The translations under genes were made by a program, and so were the position numbers. The notes under the pieces were generated by a model. The model worked only from the letters and a program-made list of their open reading frames with translations, did not search any database and was not told where the DNA came from. This document shows positions 21,961-34,811 of a DNA stretch of 64,000 bases, one piece after another. Position 1 is the first letter of the stretch. Each line of letters begins with the position of its first letter. The DNA is taken from contig NC_049979.1 in NCBI RefSeq assembly GCF_000003815.2, positions 33,749,955 to 33,813,954 of the forward strand, given 5' to 3'. This DNA comes from Branchiostoma floridae. Its lineage: Eukaryota > Chordata > Leptocardii > Amphioxiformes > Branchiostomatidae.

Positions 21961-23199
21961 ATGTTCTGAAATACAGCTCTTGAGTGAGTGCAAATCCTTT
22001 TTGGATGGAAATCTAAGAAATGCTTTCTTTGTAGACGTGCGGCTTTTGCAAGTACTATCTATCCACTGGGGTTACTATTTAGAATAAACGTAGAGTCATG
22101 TATGTTCATATATATCAAACTTTCATCATATCAAATTCAGAATGATAGTGTGGACTTCATGTGATACAATACTTGTAGTGTCATCATTTTACATTTATCT
22201 CTATTGATGCACATTATGCTTATTATAGTTTGTTCACTATGATGCACATTATGCCTAATGCAGGGTGTACATATACTTTACCATGTAACCATTCATATCA
22301 AAATGTAAAAACACCATAACCTGTAAACTTGTGATAGAAACCTTCAATGTATCGCCTTATTTTCTTTGAATACATGCTATAGGTTGGTAAGAATAAGGGA
22401 AGTCAGCAAGCGTGGTATGATTTCTCGAGTATCTGACTATTCTATATCACTCTGACTCCTTCTTGACGTAGACTATTAGCAATATTCTAGGCACCTCGGT
22501 GGACCTGTAAGGTTTAATCTAACCTATGACATCTGAGGACTGCATATGTAAAACTTGTTACTGTTGGAAATTCTACAATGTAAAGTGTCTGCAATGTTGG
22601 AAGAGAATTCCACAAGGAATTGTGTTTTATTCTTAAGAATTCAAGTTTGAAGTCCTCAAGTGGAGCACATATATTAGTTGGCAACATCGTTTTATGATCT
22701 TCTGCGAATCTCCTCCCAGACTATGAAAGTGATGGATAGTCATGGGCATACGTAAAGCAGGCTTTTTCAGATATTTTTACTCAGTTGATGTTTTATCTAC
22801 TCAGCATTGCTCGTGTATCGAGTTTGTATTGCTTTCCAGTATTTTCAAATGTCAAAAGAATAAAACGACGAGACAGATATTGAAGCATTGATATTGAGTT
22901 TATTGTTATTTTTTCACGGTAAGAAAACATTTCTCTCATATCTATGCATGAGAGACGCGTCGATGAAAATTAGACATCCAGGTGATAAGATACGCCAAAA
23001 AGCAGTTACACAAACAACTCGATATGATTTTGGAAACGGTCAGACATTCCAGGTAGCATCCACTATCTTTCGTCAGTATGTATGAGAGAGATGAGTTGAA
23101 ATAGTTTATTCGATTTCAAACTTGATAATACAATATCGTTGCCCTAGGGCTAAATTAAGCGCAGAGTACTATACAATACGCACTAGGAGCACCAGAAGT
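21961..23199. repeat. Non-coding sequence, partly duplicated at 36.1 kb
   Basis: 22085-22265 matches 36100-36290 (ATCAAACTTTCATCATATCAAATTCAGAATGATAG and the paired GATGCACATTATGC motifs). This is part of the direct C-D / C'-D' duplication. No gene is seen. Confidence 0.65.
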
Positions 23200-23337
23200 T
23201 CCATTGTGGTACCATAACAAGCCGCCAGGGGCCCCAAAATCTAGTCGTTTTAGGTGGCACCAAGACATACCCACATACCAACTATCAATACAATTATATC
23301 CATGCACACGTTATTGAGTTATGCTGGTCTTCTACAA

Positions 23338-23394
<57 letters not shown>

Positions 23395-23717
23395 AAAATA
23401 ACCTTCTTGGCGAAGGTAAAAGTACACACGCGGATAGCTGTGCTTTCACCCCCAAGCACGAGTTGGACTCGGTACGTTCCCAGTCGGAGTGAACATTCCG
23501 CACGGATAGACACGGGTAGACTAATCTACGGGTGACCGCCTACACACGCTATGAAAGGCAGAAAAATACTGTTGACAAATTTATGTTTGTACATGTTAGT
23601 GCGGTGGATAAATCTGCTAAGCACGTGCGTTTCTCCTCGCTGTGTCATCGGGATGCAACACAGAAGAAGCATCTAATCATAAAGCTAGAGTCAATTCCAA
23701 ACCGGGGTTTGCTTGAA
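23200..23717 (+). repeat. Block D, left part, direct duplicate of D' at 37.1 kb
   Basis: Matches 37180-37710: GGTGGCACCAAGAC, a (CA)n tract at 23345-23391, CCTTCTTGGCGAAGGTAA, GAGTGAACATTCCGCACGG and AGCATCTAATCATAAAGCTAGA. The match stops at 23717 where a transposon is inserted and resumes at 27811. No coding capacity was recognised. Confidence 0.8.
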
Positions 23718-26700
23718 CACCCGATACATACAGGATTCATGTTACTAAGCATGGAATCCTGGTATAGGATTCATGCTAGGTAGCAGTGTAAAGGAATCCT
23801 TTAGTCCTTCAAAGGATTCCTTTGACATGTTCCTAGCATGAATCCGAATCTTACGGAATTCACGAACAGACTGACGGGAAGGTTTCAAGCTCCTGATAGG
23901 CATGCTGGGAAGCTGCTCAAAGCGAGGCCCGCGGTTCGGTCAAAATTCGTCTGCAGGCGATCGTCTGCGTTTGTTCTGGTTTAACTTTTTCACATCGAAC
24001 TTTAATACGGATTGATTTTGACTGGCTATCTGGCTCTGGAATTGTCTGAAGGTATGCAATGTTATGTTTTGGCAAATACAAGTACTTCTGCATACCGTCA
24101 CGTGCAAATTATTGTGAGATGTGTCTCCTACATGGGGAGGGGGGCAACCTTCGTATTTACATGGTAACGGTCCTGTTAGATATTTTTGTATCTTTGTTTC
24201 GAATACAACTAATTTTTGGTCCTGGAATTCGTCAAAGTTAAGGCAATTATTCTTAACAAAGGCCGATGTGCCACATGTATATGTCAATGCCTGTGAACTG
24301 TTGCTTTTGAAGTCTCTACTGAAAAAAGCACGTATTTCCTTCTCTTGTGCCCTTTCATTTTCAAATACTGTTTTGCTGGTATCCTCATTTGCTTTTTTTC
24401 GTAAACTTTCCCAAATTTTAGCATGCCATTAAGGTCAAATTAAAGAGTAAGTTCACCAACGTATCGACTGGCAAAAAGTTGACGAGTTTACTACACCTAG
24501 CAATGGCACATTAGAGCCTACGGATGAGTCAACTTATGACAACCCTCTGGTTCATCCTCCACCTTCGCTGCTACCACCAGAGAACAGTTCTCATGACCAA
24601 ACACGTTCCCACAGAACATATGCTGCGCACAAACAACTCGAAGTGACTCGGGTGGAGGGACATTCACGACAAACTTCTCGCAACTGGTACAGAGCTGTCT
24701 GCAGTGCTCCAACATCCTTCTTCTGCATGATTTGTAAGCAGGAACAGCCCATGGACATCCATAGGTGCCGAGACATTCTGTTTGAGCTGCTTGGAGCTCC
24801 ACCATGAGAATTCGCTCAACCTCCCAGAAGTATGGACGGTATGTTAGGTTGAGTTTTCTCATACATGCAATTATTGATCGTAAAATTTGTCACAGGTCAT
24901 TGGCTTCTAGGGTTTGTGCTAGTGGTGCGTACCTAAACTCATATTCAAGTTCAGGTCCAGCAGTTCAGGTTCAGGTCCAGACTTTAAGTCCGGACCTGAA
25001 CCCATCATTGCATATTATGTGCGCTAGAAATCTTTTCTTCTTTGAGGGGGAGGGGGGGTAGTGCACATAAACTTGCATGTTACCATGAATTGAAATGCAA
25101 TGTGAATAATGCATAAAATTATTAAAAATTATATACAGCCAGTGTAAACACAAAATGTTTTTTGTCTTTTTTCCCAGTGCAAATTTCACTGTCTATTGAA
25201 GGCTTTAGATGGTTTAGAACAAAAAAAGGAATATAACTAACAGATAGCTTTTTGCAAGTCCGGACTTGGCTGACATTTATGTTTTTTTTCGACTTGGACC
25301 TAAACATTTTTAGGTCCAAGTCCAGGTCCGAGTTTTAGGTACGCACCACTAGTTTGTGCTGCTAATGTACATGCAAATATTGCTTCATTGTCAAGACTGC
25401 TGCCCATTTCTGTGTCATCAGGGACTCTGTAATTAAGTGCTGGAATAGTAGAGTAACTACTTATACAATTACTACAGTACTGTAATACAATACTTTATCC
25501 TCCTACGTATACGCAGTGTCTCCAATGGCGCTAGTAAACCGCCAGTGATAGAAGGAGGAGATTTAATAGTACTATTAGGTACTACTGCCACTTCTCATAA
25601 CTTGATAGGGCTGCATACTGGTACTGTAGGTAAAAATTGATTTTGTGACACAAGCATGAAAATGTGTAAATCCTACCACAAAGATGAAAATTTAGCACTG
25701 GAAAAAAGGCAAATGCTGCCCTGAAGCTTGATTTCAGAGCCAACTTTGAACTTGAAGTGACACCAAATCAAATGTGACCAAAGTGATACCCAGGGACAGT
25801 GTATCTAACATGCAACAGATCTTTTAGGCGGGAGGGAGGTTTTGTTCAGGTTCCGAACAGGTCTAGAGCTGGACTTTGATAGATCTCTAACCATAGTATT
25901 TATATCAACGTAATGATGTTGTAATAATATAGTTGGACTTGTTTTGGGCTGGAAGGGTTGGGTCTCTTGCATTCCCTTGTTGCATATACTTGTTGCATAT
26001 ACTTGAGTCTCAACATATCTTACATTGTATTCACCTGTCCTCAAGCAACCTATATCACCACATATGAAGTCCAATATACCATTGACCACAAAAGAATTAT
26101 GACGTGTCTGTATCAATTATGCAAATAAGGCATTGATTAGAAAAATGCACATCCTGTTATTTGCACCTGGCCTATAGGTACCTTCACCTCCAATATATTT
26201 TTAGTATTTAGGAACTGGTGGGTTTACCTGTGTGTTTCTGAAGACTGGTACTTTACCAGTGTTTTTGTTGCATTTAGGTATGTTAACTTGCACATAGATA
26301 TATATATATATTGAGAAACTAGTATTCACTTGCGTTTTTATCCAATGGTGATAGAATAGTGCAGTGACACCCAGGAACCGGAGCTAAAACGGATCAGCGC
26401 AGAGTCAACGGGAAATGTCAACTCCAGTCAGGCTTACAGGCCATTTGTCCTTTTAAGTATCCAGTATTTGAGTATAGTATACTGTGAGCGCTACTAGTAC
26501 TATATAATAGAGGTCGTGAACTAGTACAAGTAATTGCCCACCCCATTTGCCTGCTTATTTCGTGCAGTTATCCGGGTTGTGCAACAATGCAAAGTTAAGC
26601 GCCGGTTTGGGATGCGACTAACAATATGGCCGTCTGATTTGGGTAAACAAAGGTTGCATAGTTGAGTATTTTGTGCAAATATCTGGGTTGCGCAACAATG

Positions 26701-27810
26701 CACCGGTTTGACAGTTGGAATTTCCGTGCAATTAACAGAATTGTGCAGTAATCCGCTATGCAATGGACCAATCCTGAAGCCCCCCCCCCCTCCTGTTCGA
26801 TCGATCATGTTTTAATTTCAAACACCTCTATCAAAAACAGCGCTTGACAGACAGAACTGGCCATCGCTTGATCAGGATCAGTCCATTACATGGCTTTAAT
26901 TTAAACCACTGTATATAATATACAAGCAAAATATGCCCTCCAAGAGTCACCACAGCTAAATCAGTGCATATCATAATGTGTACTCTGGAGCCCATGGCTG
27001 CTGTGGTATGATGGAATGGAATTATAATATATATATAATGTTATTTATTAGTTATCCTCTCTACTTTGTTGTTCTGGGAAATGGCTTGTAGCTATAGGAT
27101 ACGAAATGGGATACTAAATGCCAAATCTTGATTGTTGTGATGACGGGGGCCTTAAAGTTGGTGCCCTGCCGAGGAAGTACCCCGCCTGCTTTGTACCTAA
27201 ACTTGACCTGGTCTACATTTTCCGGAAACCCTTGACATGAAACGTTTTCGATTTCCACGAGGGGTAAAGAACGACTTTGACAGACACAGGGGCTCACAGA
27301 CCTAATGATTAAATCTCAGCCATACTTAGTTCATCGAATTCCACATAACAACTTACAGTTCAGCAAATATTCTCTTCGAAATAACTCCATATTAAAAGTA
27401 TCGGAAGGTATTGAAACGTTACGTTCGATCGCCTGAACCAAAAATTAGCAGGGATTTGATTCCCGTTCTTACCTGTAATGGACGTTCCAGTTCCTCATGC
27501 AATGATGAGAACTAAGTTGTAACTGCCAACAAAAACTTGTTCCGGAAGTTTCCATCGATGACCTTATAATATTTCACTTTCGATCCTCTTGACGGCGACG
27601 CCCCATGCAAATAGGGGGCCGCCATTTTGTGGGATTGATGTGAAACCTTCCCGTCAGTCTGTTCGTGAATCCCGTAAGATTCGGATTCATGCTAGGAACA
27701 TGTCAAAGGAATCCTTTGAAGGACTAAAGGATTCCTTTACACTGCTACCTAGCATGAATCCTATACCAGGATTTCATGTTTAGTAACATGAATCCTGTAT
27801 GTATCGGGTG
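23718..27810. mobile_element. 4.09-kb DNA transposon with long terminal inverted repeats
   Basis: Terminal inverted repeats of about 168 bp begin CACCCGATACATACAGGATT at 23718 and end with its exact reverse complement at 27810. The inner limit is GACTGACGGGAAGGTTT on both sides. It is flanked by a direct repeat GCTTGAA (23711-23717 and 27811-27817), and the paralogous block at 37.7 kb is continuous across the site, giving an empty site. Each terminal repeat can fold on itself (GGATTCATGCTAGG with CCTAGCATGAATCC). I recognise no transposase. Minus-strand frames at 24862-24518 (Cys-rich), 26116-25805 and 27297-27061 could be exons or decay. The 7-8 bp target duplication fits hAT- or P-like elements, but the family is not assigned. 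Confidence 0.8.
24920..25351. mobile_element. 432-bp non-autonomous hAT-like MITE nested in the larger transposon
   Basis: Ends are TAGTGGTGCGTACCTAAA and its exact reverse complement. The flanking 8-bp direct repeat GTTTGTGC (24912-24919 and 25352-25359) and the TAGTG terminus are typical of hAT elements. Subterminal regions are filled with AGGTCC/GGACCT motifs. There is no coding capacity. Confidence 0.85.
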
Positions 27811-28230
27811 GCTTGAACAAAAAGTACACTATGGTAGACAACAAAACAAATAGAACGTGGAAAGAAGTTCTCAGATCAGCATATTTTGTGTATATTTCTT
27901 GATAAACACTTTATTTTTCGTTTCCACAAACATAGAACATGCCGGGCGCCGTTTGGCATTTAGGTACCCTTTCATTAATACAAGGAAATCAGAGGAAGTC
28001 TTCTATATTGATATAAACGTCAGAACTACAGACAAATTTAACCAGCACCGTGGTTTTCTGTCCCCGTAGGTTCCTCCAAAGCAATATTTCAAGGCTTGTC
28101 TTTTCACATTGAACGATAGATAAGACAGATGAACTGCTTCTATTATACTTTAAAGTGTAATAATGGCGATTATCTGTATCACATTTCGTGACCGCAAACC
28201 AAATGACGAAAATCATCTTAACTCGACATA
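27811..28230 (+). repeat. Block D, right part
   Basis: Resumes the match to D': TACACTATGGTAGACAACAAAAC, ATCAGCATATTTTGTGTATATTTCTTGATAAAC, GGCGCCGTTTGGCATTT, ACCAGCACCGTGGTTTTCTGTCCC, as at 37725-38030. No gene is seen. Confidence 0.8.
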
Positions 28231-29182
28231 AAGCATTCCAATGTCAAATTCATCCCGTTAAGAAGACTACGGTTGGTCGGGCACATGATAATTAAGAAGA
28301 CCACAACAAACATTGATCCACAAAGTCTTCAACTAGGATTTTGAAAACCCAAGACCCCGGGAAAGAATTTCCATGCGTTAGAAAGACCAATTCGTAAAAG
28401 GCACTTGATGAAGGCTAAATGCAGCTGAAGGTATGACACAGGACTGTACAACATGGGGAAAACTCACGGAGAGGAACAAGGGCCCAGTCCATGGACAAGG
28501 CACTTAGGCAGTTCTTACACCTATGGTGAGTTTTCTATGTTTTCTTGCACTTTTCATGGCACTGAAATATGAGTAGTTACGTTGAACATGTCACTGTAGA
28601 TACATTACATTATTAAAAGTACAAAAGAAAAGGTGGTGATTCAACGATTGTTGCACTTTTATTATCCACGTGAATATAATTGGCGCATTGGCAAAACTTT
28701 CTGATTTTAACGATTTCTTTCTGCAGTGGTTTGATACATGACTACTTGTAGAACGGAAAAAGAAAATTATATCTGCGAGTGTTGGGATGAAAAACGTTAT
28801 TCAAATCGAACATTTAACTCAATGAATGAACAGGAACGTCGACAAAAATTCGGCGCAGTTAACGCTGCATTTAGTTTCTACATCTGTTGACGTGTAGGTA
28901 AAAGGTTGAATAATTGATACAATAAACAACAACTTTAAATCGGTCTTACAAAGGAACTCCTGAAGTCCGAGTTCCTGGAAGTGCAAGTTTCTTTTCAGCC
29001 GCATACCAAAGGTACAGCTGGGTCAGTTGAAGGTTCATAAATGGCCTTGTTGGTGACAAGACGTTGTGTTGTTTGATTGACTGATACGGTTGTGATATAA
29101 AGCTTTTTTTTCAAATCCGAATAACACATTTAACGCATGCAGAAATACATTAAATTGACAACTGTAATATAAGATTGTCACA
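28231..29182. other. Junction and 3' flank of C2 gene copy B'
   Basis: From about 28680 to 29180 the sequence is the inverted counterpart of 12890-13450 (for example GATTTTAACGATTT and AATCGAACAT). 28231-28680 is unique and without a gene. Confidence 0.55.
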
Positions 29183-31592
29183 TTAGTCCTCTGGCCCAAA
29201 TACTCCAGGCGCTTCTCTCAGAGCCACGCGGACCAGTTCTTCCCAGTACCAGCGCTTGATGTAGGTCGCACGTTCCTTCTCATCTTGTACCGACTTGGTG
29301 AGGGTCTTCTGGATGCCTTGCAGCTCCTCCAAACTTAGTCCTTGTGTGTCGGGTAACTTGTAAGATGTGCAATCCGGCACGGCAGCGATAATGTTCTTGA
29401 TAACTGGGTACCGGAGAACATGCGGGGCGGCAGTGGCGAGTCTGAATCGAAGGGAGTCGGCATGAGCGAGAAGCTTTTCCGCATAGTCTTTCTCAAGAGA
29501 GAGCTCTGCCCACAGCTTGTCTACTGACGACAGGACCTCAACATACTGTGAGTCTTCTGCGTCCTGGTGTTTGGGCGATGGGGTGGTTGTTGTAAGAAAC
29601 GCTCCTCCTCCTTGAGTAGACGTTGTCGTCCGACTGTCTGCATCCGCGCCGCTGTTGTCGAGTGCTTCCGTCTGTTCTCCACGGGCAACTGACGGATGGT
29701 GCTCTGGGACATCGCCTTCTCCGGCAGCAGGGCGTTTGTCTGCTATATCAGGAGCTGTGGCCGGTAGGTCGGATGCCGAGCTTGTAGAAGACGCTGCTTT
29801 GACGTCTGCGGCGGCAGCGGCTGGTGGTGAGCTGTCCTTGCCGCTGTTGTCCGGTGGTGCGTCCTGCTCTTTTTCCTGGGTAACATTGACCTTGCCATTC
29901 ACCAGCTCTGGTTTCTCTTGCAGCTCCGTCTTGACTGTCCCCTCGGAAGGCTTGGCAGGGTCTGAACGAAAGAAACGCACATTCTAAAAGCTGATACGTC
30001 CGATGTCTTTCCTTTAACAGCACGTTACGTAAAGTAAAGGCATATATGCATATTGTTGCCACTTTTATATAGAACCTGAATTGAAAGAAAAGACTTGTGT
30101 AACATTTAAAAATGTAACTCTTTGTTTGAATGTTTCCAACTATTCGAAATACCAACGATTGCAGAGTGTAAAAAATGAGCAAAGGCTCGTTGTGTCGTCA
30201 TCAGATACATTCTAAAATTTAAACTGAAACAACTGACTGGCGCTTCAGTAGAATGTACTGATTTTAGTTTTACTGATTTGGGCAATTTTCCTTCTGCAGA
30301 GGTTTGATAGATGACTTCTTCTCTAAGGGAAAAAGAAACTTAAGATTGAGACAAATTGGAAGCCGTAAGCGAAGCGAAAACAAATCGAGTCTAAAGTTAA
30401 ACAAATCAAGTCTAAAGCATCTTACCTTGACCCTTCGGTAGCTCCCTCTCCCTCCCCGGACCGTAGGCAACATCGGACACTTGAAGGGGCGTCACGTCCG
30501 TGTTACCAGAGGAGCGGTGCGTATCGTTGGGTGAGACGATGCCGCTGTCTTCGTTGGCAGCAAACTCGTCCTTTGTGTCTAAAGTTGAGGCTGTTTCTGA
30601 AGTTGTGGCTGTGTCTGAAGAGTCTTGTTTGACGTCTGCGATGTCGCCGGTGACGGACGGTGGTTTGCTGTCCTTAGCACTGCTGTCATGGGGCGTGTCC
30701 GCTTGCGTTTCTTCGGAAACTGCCACCGCCTTGACCTGGTGATTCTGCAGCTCCGACAGAGTCTCCGGCTTCCCTAGTACGGATGCCTCAACGGTCTCCT
30801 CGGGAGGCTTGGTTGGGTCTGAGTACAAAGATATGATAAGTATACTGTGTGTTTCTATCATTTCATTTTTTCAATGTAAGATATAGGCTAGTGCCGTTTC
30901 ATCGGGACTTTAAACAAACAAATCCCTTCAAATTTGCCCTAACCTTCTGCTTCTTTGAAAATGTTCATTAAGTCGTCATTTTCATATGTATCCTTGCCTG
31001 TGGTAGGAATGAAAAATACTAGCTCGTCTTTCCCCATCAACGGCAACGAAAGCGTGACATACAAAATTATCCTGCATAGGAACTGAAACAGACGCCTCTT
31101 ACCCTGGTTCTGTGTTTGGTGACTTTTCACCTCTGTGCCGTCAAGAATAACGGACACTTGTAAGAACACTTCCTCATTCCTCCGCCCGCCTTTGCTGGGT
31201 CGGTCCATGATGTACCACCACTTCTGTGGTAAACCGTCCGCTGACTCTAGTGCGGCTGCAACATCAATGGAGAGTTCACCAACTGTGGTGTCTTTGCAGC
31301 GCTTCGCCTTTCGAAGTTTTAGAACCAGTTGGTCTGTTGGCGACCATGGCACGAACGACGTGGAATGCTCCCAGATCAGTGCATCGGACTTTTTCTTAGC
31401 GGTTTGCATCTTTACCTTGCCATGGCGCATTGTCACCAGATACTTGCCCTGACTCTGGCGACCGACTTTGCCCTCGTGGACAGTTACGATGAGTTTTGTC
31501 TCACCGCTCTGTCTTTTACCACCAGGCCTGAGCAATGAAAGCACGTGTACCACTGAAAGGAACGCTGACGCCGCCTTGTCGAGAACCCCCAT
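29183..31592 (-). CDS. C2-domain protein of unknown function, copy B'
   Basis: Mirror of the gene at 10400-12888, with exons 31592-31103, 30997-30944, 30818-30426 and 29961-29183 in the same phases, about 571 residues. The N-terminal C2 region differs from copy B at only a few positions (KLIVTV for KLSVTV, TSFVPWS for TEFMPWS). Exon 3 is 21 bp longer than in copy B, with extra Thr/Ser codons around TATSETAST. The helical C-terminal domain is intact (KLWAELSLEKDYAEKLLAHADSL, ATYIKRWYWEELV). Both copies are open, so both may be functional genes, or they are alleles placed on one scaffold. No localisation signal is seen; a cytoplasmic, membrane-binding role is inferred from the C2 fold only. Confidence 0.75.
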
Positions 31593-32334
31593 TTTTCAAT
31601 GTGAATTCACTTCGACAAAACGCGGAGCTCGAGAGATCCGTGCGTATCCTCGGTCAACAGTGGCGTTATGTTTGGTTGCTGTGCTACAGCGTGGATAAAT
31701 GCAGTTCTAGAACACTCCGTGACAATCGCGAGTGCTCCGTGGAACATGGCATTGATAACCTTGACCCCAGTGACCCTGAAATGTGTAGTGAAGGTGTTCG
31801 AATACAGTATTGTACGGACTCCTACGGAGATGTGAAGCAATGTCTTTTACGACTGTCTTGTAAAGCAATTCGAATAGTCAGATAAATCCGATTTCAGTCT
31901 TAGTAGCACCCTTTTTTATTAGCATCATCCCTAAAAACGGTGCTAAATAACCTTCAGCAAAACGTACGCATTTGCCGATTAACTTCATCCACTAGTCTAT
32001 GTTTCATTTCTTGTATGATTACACGTTGCTATCGTTGTATTCCAGGAACAAATATACTATAGGATGATGTTTTATTACCGTGATGAAATTACTCTCAGGT
32101 TGTAAATCAACTCTGAGTCCGAAAGCGCGTACTGCAGACTCACATCTATAGCTTTAGACCTAGTTAGGCTTTTAGCTGTTAGGTATATTGATGCACTTTG
32201 TGACCATTATTTTCCATATTTTTTTCCAAGGTGTGAAATCTGTTACAACATATGCTCTCATCCATCAGGTTTTCAGTAATGTTGGATTGCTAAAGACAGG
32301 AAAATACCGACACCAGTTCACTTCCCGCGGTACA

Positions 32335-32700
32335 AAAACAACAGCATCAGTGACATTGCACTTTTCATGGTACTGAATCACCAGCATTAGGGAAATTGCA
32401 CTTTTCATGGTACTGAAACACCAGCATCTGTAAAATTGCACTTTTCACGGTACTGAAACACCAGCATCAGTGACATGTCAATTTTCATGGTACTGAAACA
32501 CCAGCATCAGTGACATGTCAATTTTCATGGTACTGAAACACCAGCATCAGTGACATGTCAATTTTCATGGTACTGAAACACCAGCATCAGTGACATGTCA
32601 ATTTTCACGGTACTGAAACACCAGCATCAGTGACATTGCACTTTCACGGTACTCAAACACCAGCATCTGTAACATGTCAATTTTCACGGTACTGAAATAC
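32335..32700 (+). repeat. 40-bp satellite array, middle copy
   Basis: About nine units of GGTACTGAAACACCAGCATCAGTGACAT followed by TGCACTTTTCA or GTCAATTTTCA. It lies upstream of C2 copy B' just as the left array lies upstream of copy B. The flank at 32700-32920 is the inverse of 9200-9440. Confidence 0.9.
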
Positions 32701-33016
32701 CATCATTGGCATTGGCATTGGAAGCTAGACGCATAGTTTATTATATTAAACAAGTTAAATTAGGTAGAGACGTGGATGTAGACTCCAGTGACAAGCTTTC
32801 TTGTAAGGCATGTCGACCCCAAAATCCATTTCCGATAGTAAGCAGTATGTCCGTTACCGGTATACCATGGATCGCTCCCTGTTGGGGACATTCGTAGTGC
32901 GGTGTTGTTCAAGTAGTTTTATCTATGAGATTTATATCAATATGTAAGTTATGGGGAAAACATTACTGTTTTAATTAATATGTGTAACAGTTTTGTGTGT
33001 AAGTTTTGTAAATTGA

Positions 33017-33373
33017 NNNNNNNNNNNNNNNNNNNNNNNNNNNNNNNNNNNNNNNNNNNNNNNNNNNNNNNNNNNNNNNNNNNNNNNNNNNNNNNNNNNN
33101 NNNNNNNNNNNNNNNNNNNNNNNNNNNNNNNNNNNNNNNNNNNNNNNNNNNNNNNNNNNNNNNNNNNNNNNNNNNNNNNNNNNNNNNNNNNNNNNNNNNN
33201 NNNNNNNNNNNNNNNNNNNNNNNNNNNNNNNNNNNNNNNNNNNNNNNNNNNNNNNNNNNNNNNNNNNNNNNNNNNNNNNNNNNNNNNNNNNNNNNNNNNN
33301 NNNNNNNNNNNNNNNNNNNNNNNNNNNNNNNNNNNNNNNNNNNNNNNNNNNNNNNNNNNNNNNNNNNNNNNNN
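33017..33373. other. Assembly gap, 357 N
   Basis: Unknown bases that remove the start of the LRR copy C'. The odd length suggests a size-estimated gap. Confidence 0.98.
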
Positions 33374-34811
33374 CTGAATGTACCGTGTACTTGCGAAGTA
33401 TCAGCACTTTCAAAACTGCGATCTCAAGGATGTAACGGTCAAAACTGGCACAACAATGAGTTACGTGGGACTCCACATTCTCTTTTATCCCTGATATATT
33501 GTGACAACAAAGGCTTAAGGAGTGTTCCAAAAGACCTGCCTTCAAACCTATTTGAGCTTCAGCTTCCCAATAACGCCTTGACCACATTTCCCTGCATTTC
33601 CCTGCCGTACTTGAAGACGATGAACCTCAGAAACAACGCAATAACTTACTTTCCGTGGTACTGTCTGAAGAACATGTCAAGATTAGTATCGTTGGATTTG
33701 TCACATAATCAGCTTTCCTGTGTCAACCTTTATCATGTGAAGTCATTCTGGCCTAACTTGAAAAGGGTGGACGTTTCATACAACAGCCTAAAGGTACTGT
33801 CTATGTGCGATGTTGGGTGGGACGCACAGGTGCCAAATGGTTTAAGCATACAATATGAACCTGTCATAGGAGGTAACCCTTTCCATTGTGATTGCAACAT
33901 GATTTGGCTCATTGATATCGCAGTTTTTGCAGAGAAATGTCGAAAGAAAACGTCACCAAGATGCGTAGAGTCCCTCCGAGGGAGTGACATTGCACGTGCC
34001 ATGTACAGAGACCAGTCTTTGTTCCGCTGTAAAACACCCCCTATAGTAGAGAACGTAGAGCTTCACAGGTTGCATGAATATATCAATATCTCAGCATGTT
34101 ACGTAGTCTGGGATCCGACAGCTGAAATTAATTTGTTCAAACCAAATCCCTGTAATCCTAACAGGTCTTGTCCCGCAGAAGGACTTAACTTCGTCTTAAC
34201 TTAGTCTTAACTTCGTCCATGTTGTCCCCAGTGACGAAAGATCCACAACTAGGGAGTGAGGAATCAAAACAAGTCGGAACCTATCATGCACCGGAAAGCT
34301 ACTTTATACGTCCCTCTGACGTACAAAGTAGCGTAAGTAAAGCTACCTTGATGGCAACAATGACCTTAAGTGATGTGACTCCATCCCACAGCACGTTGCC
34401 ATGGCATCAGACCTACCAATACGGGTTGTTGGAACGACTAGTCTTGTGTGTGTTTTGGTGCTAGCTGTTTATTCAGCAACGGTTAGGAAACCAACTGATA
34501 ACACAAACAACATGGCGCCTCGCCTAGATGTGAACAACATTGTTAACCAGAACATTCTGGCTGGGCAACCCACTAACATTGCCCGGGCTCATGATCAGGA
34601 AGAAGGTAATAACAGTATTGAACCGTATGCAGAGTCGGTTAGTTGCGAAGTACCTCAGTATGGTCTCTGTGATGTTCCAAAAGGTGGAGAAATCAACTCT
34701 GAACACATAGAAAATATCAGCACTGGTTCCGATTCCGGTGAACATGTTTACCATAACCGAGAAGTTTGCGATGACGATGAAAAGATTGAACCGTATGCTA
34801 CATCTCCGTAA
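33374..34811 (+). pseudogene. LRR single-pass membrane protein, copy C', broken
   Basis: Direct paralogue of 16906-18246. From the gap edge the frame reads NVPC-T-CEVSALSKLRSQGC, then the same LRRs, LRR C-terminal cap (NPFHCDCNMIWLID) and NPNRSC. A TAG at 34202-34204 stops it where a CTTAACTTCGT-like motif has been repeated three times. Homology continues in a second frame (VTKDPQLGSEESKQV, 34222 onward) and then a third (VVGTTSLVCVLVLAVYSATV, 34401 onward), ending in EPYATSP at 34811. An insertion of about 90 bp lies before the membrane segment. Two frame changes and a stop indicate a pseudogene, unless an unseen intron removes 34190-34400. The tail keeps its tyrosines (SIEPYAESV, HVYHNREV). 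Confidence 0.75.

Noticed and set aside
32335..32700. CRISPR-like array
   Set aside because: Units are contiguous 40-bp tandem repeats without unique spacers, and the genome is animal.
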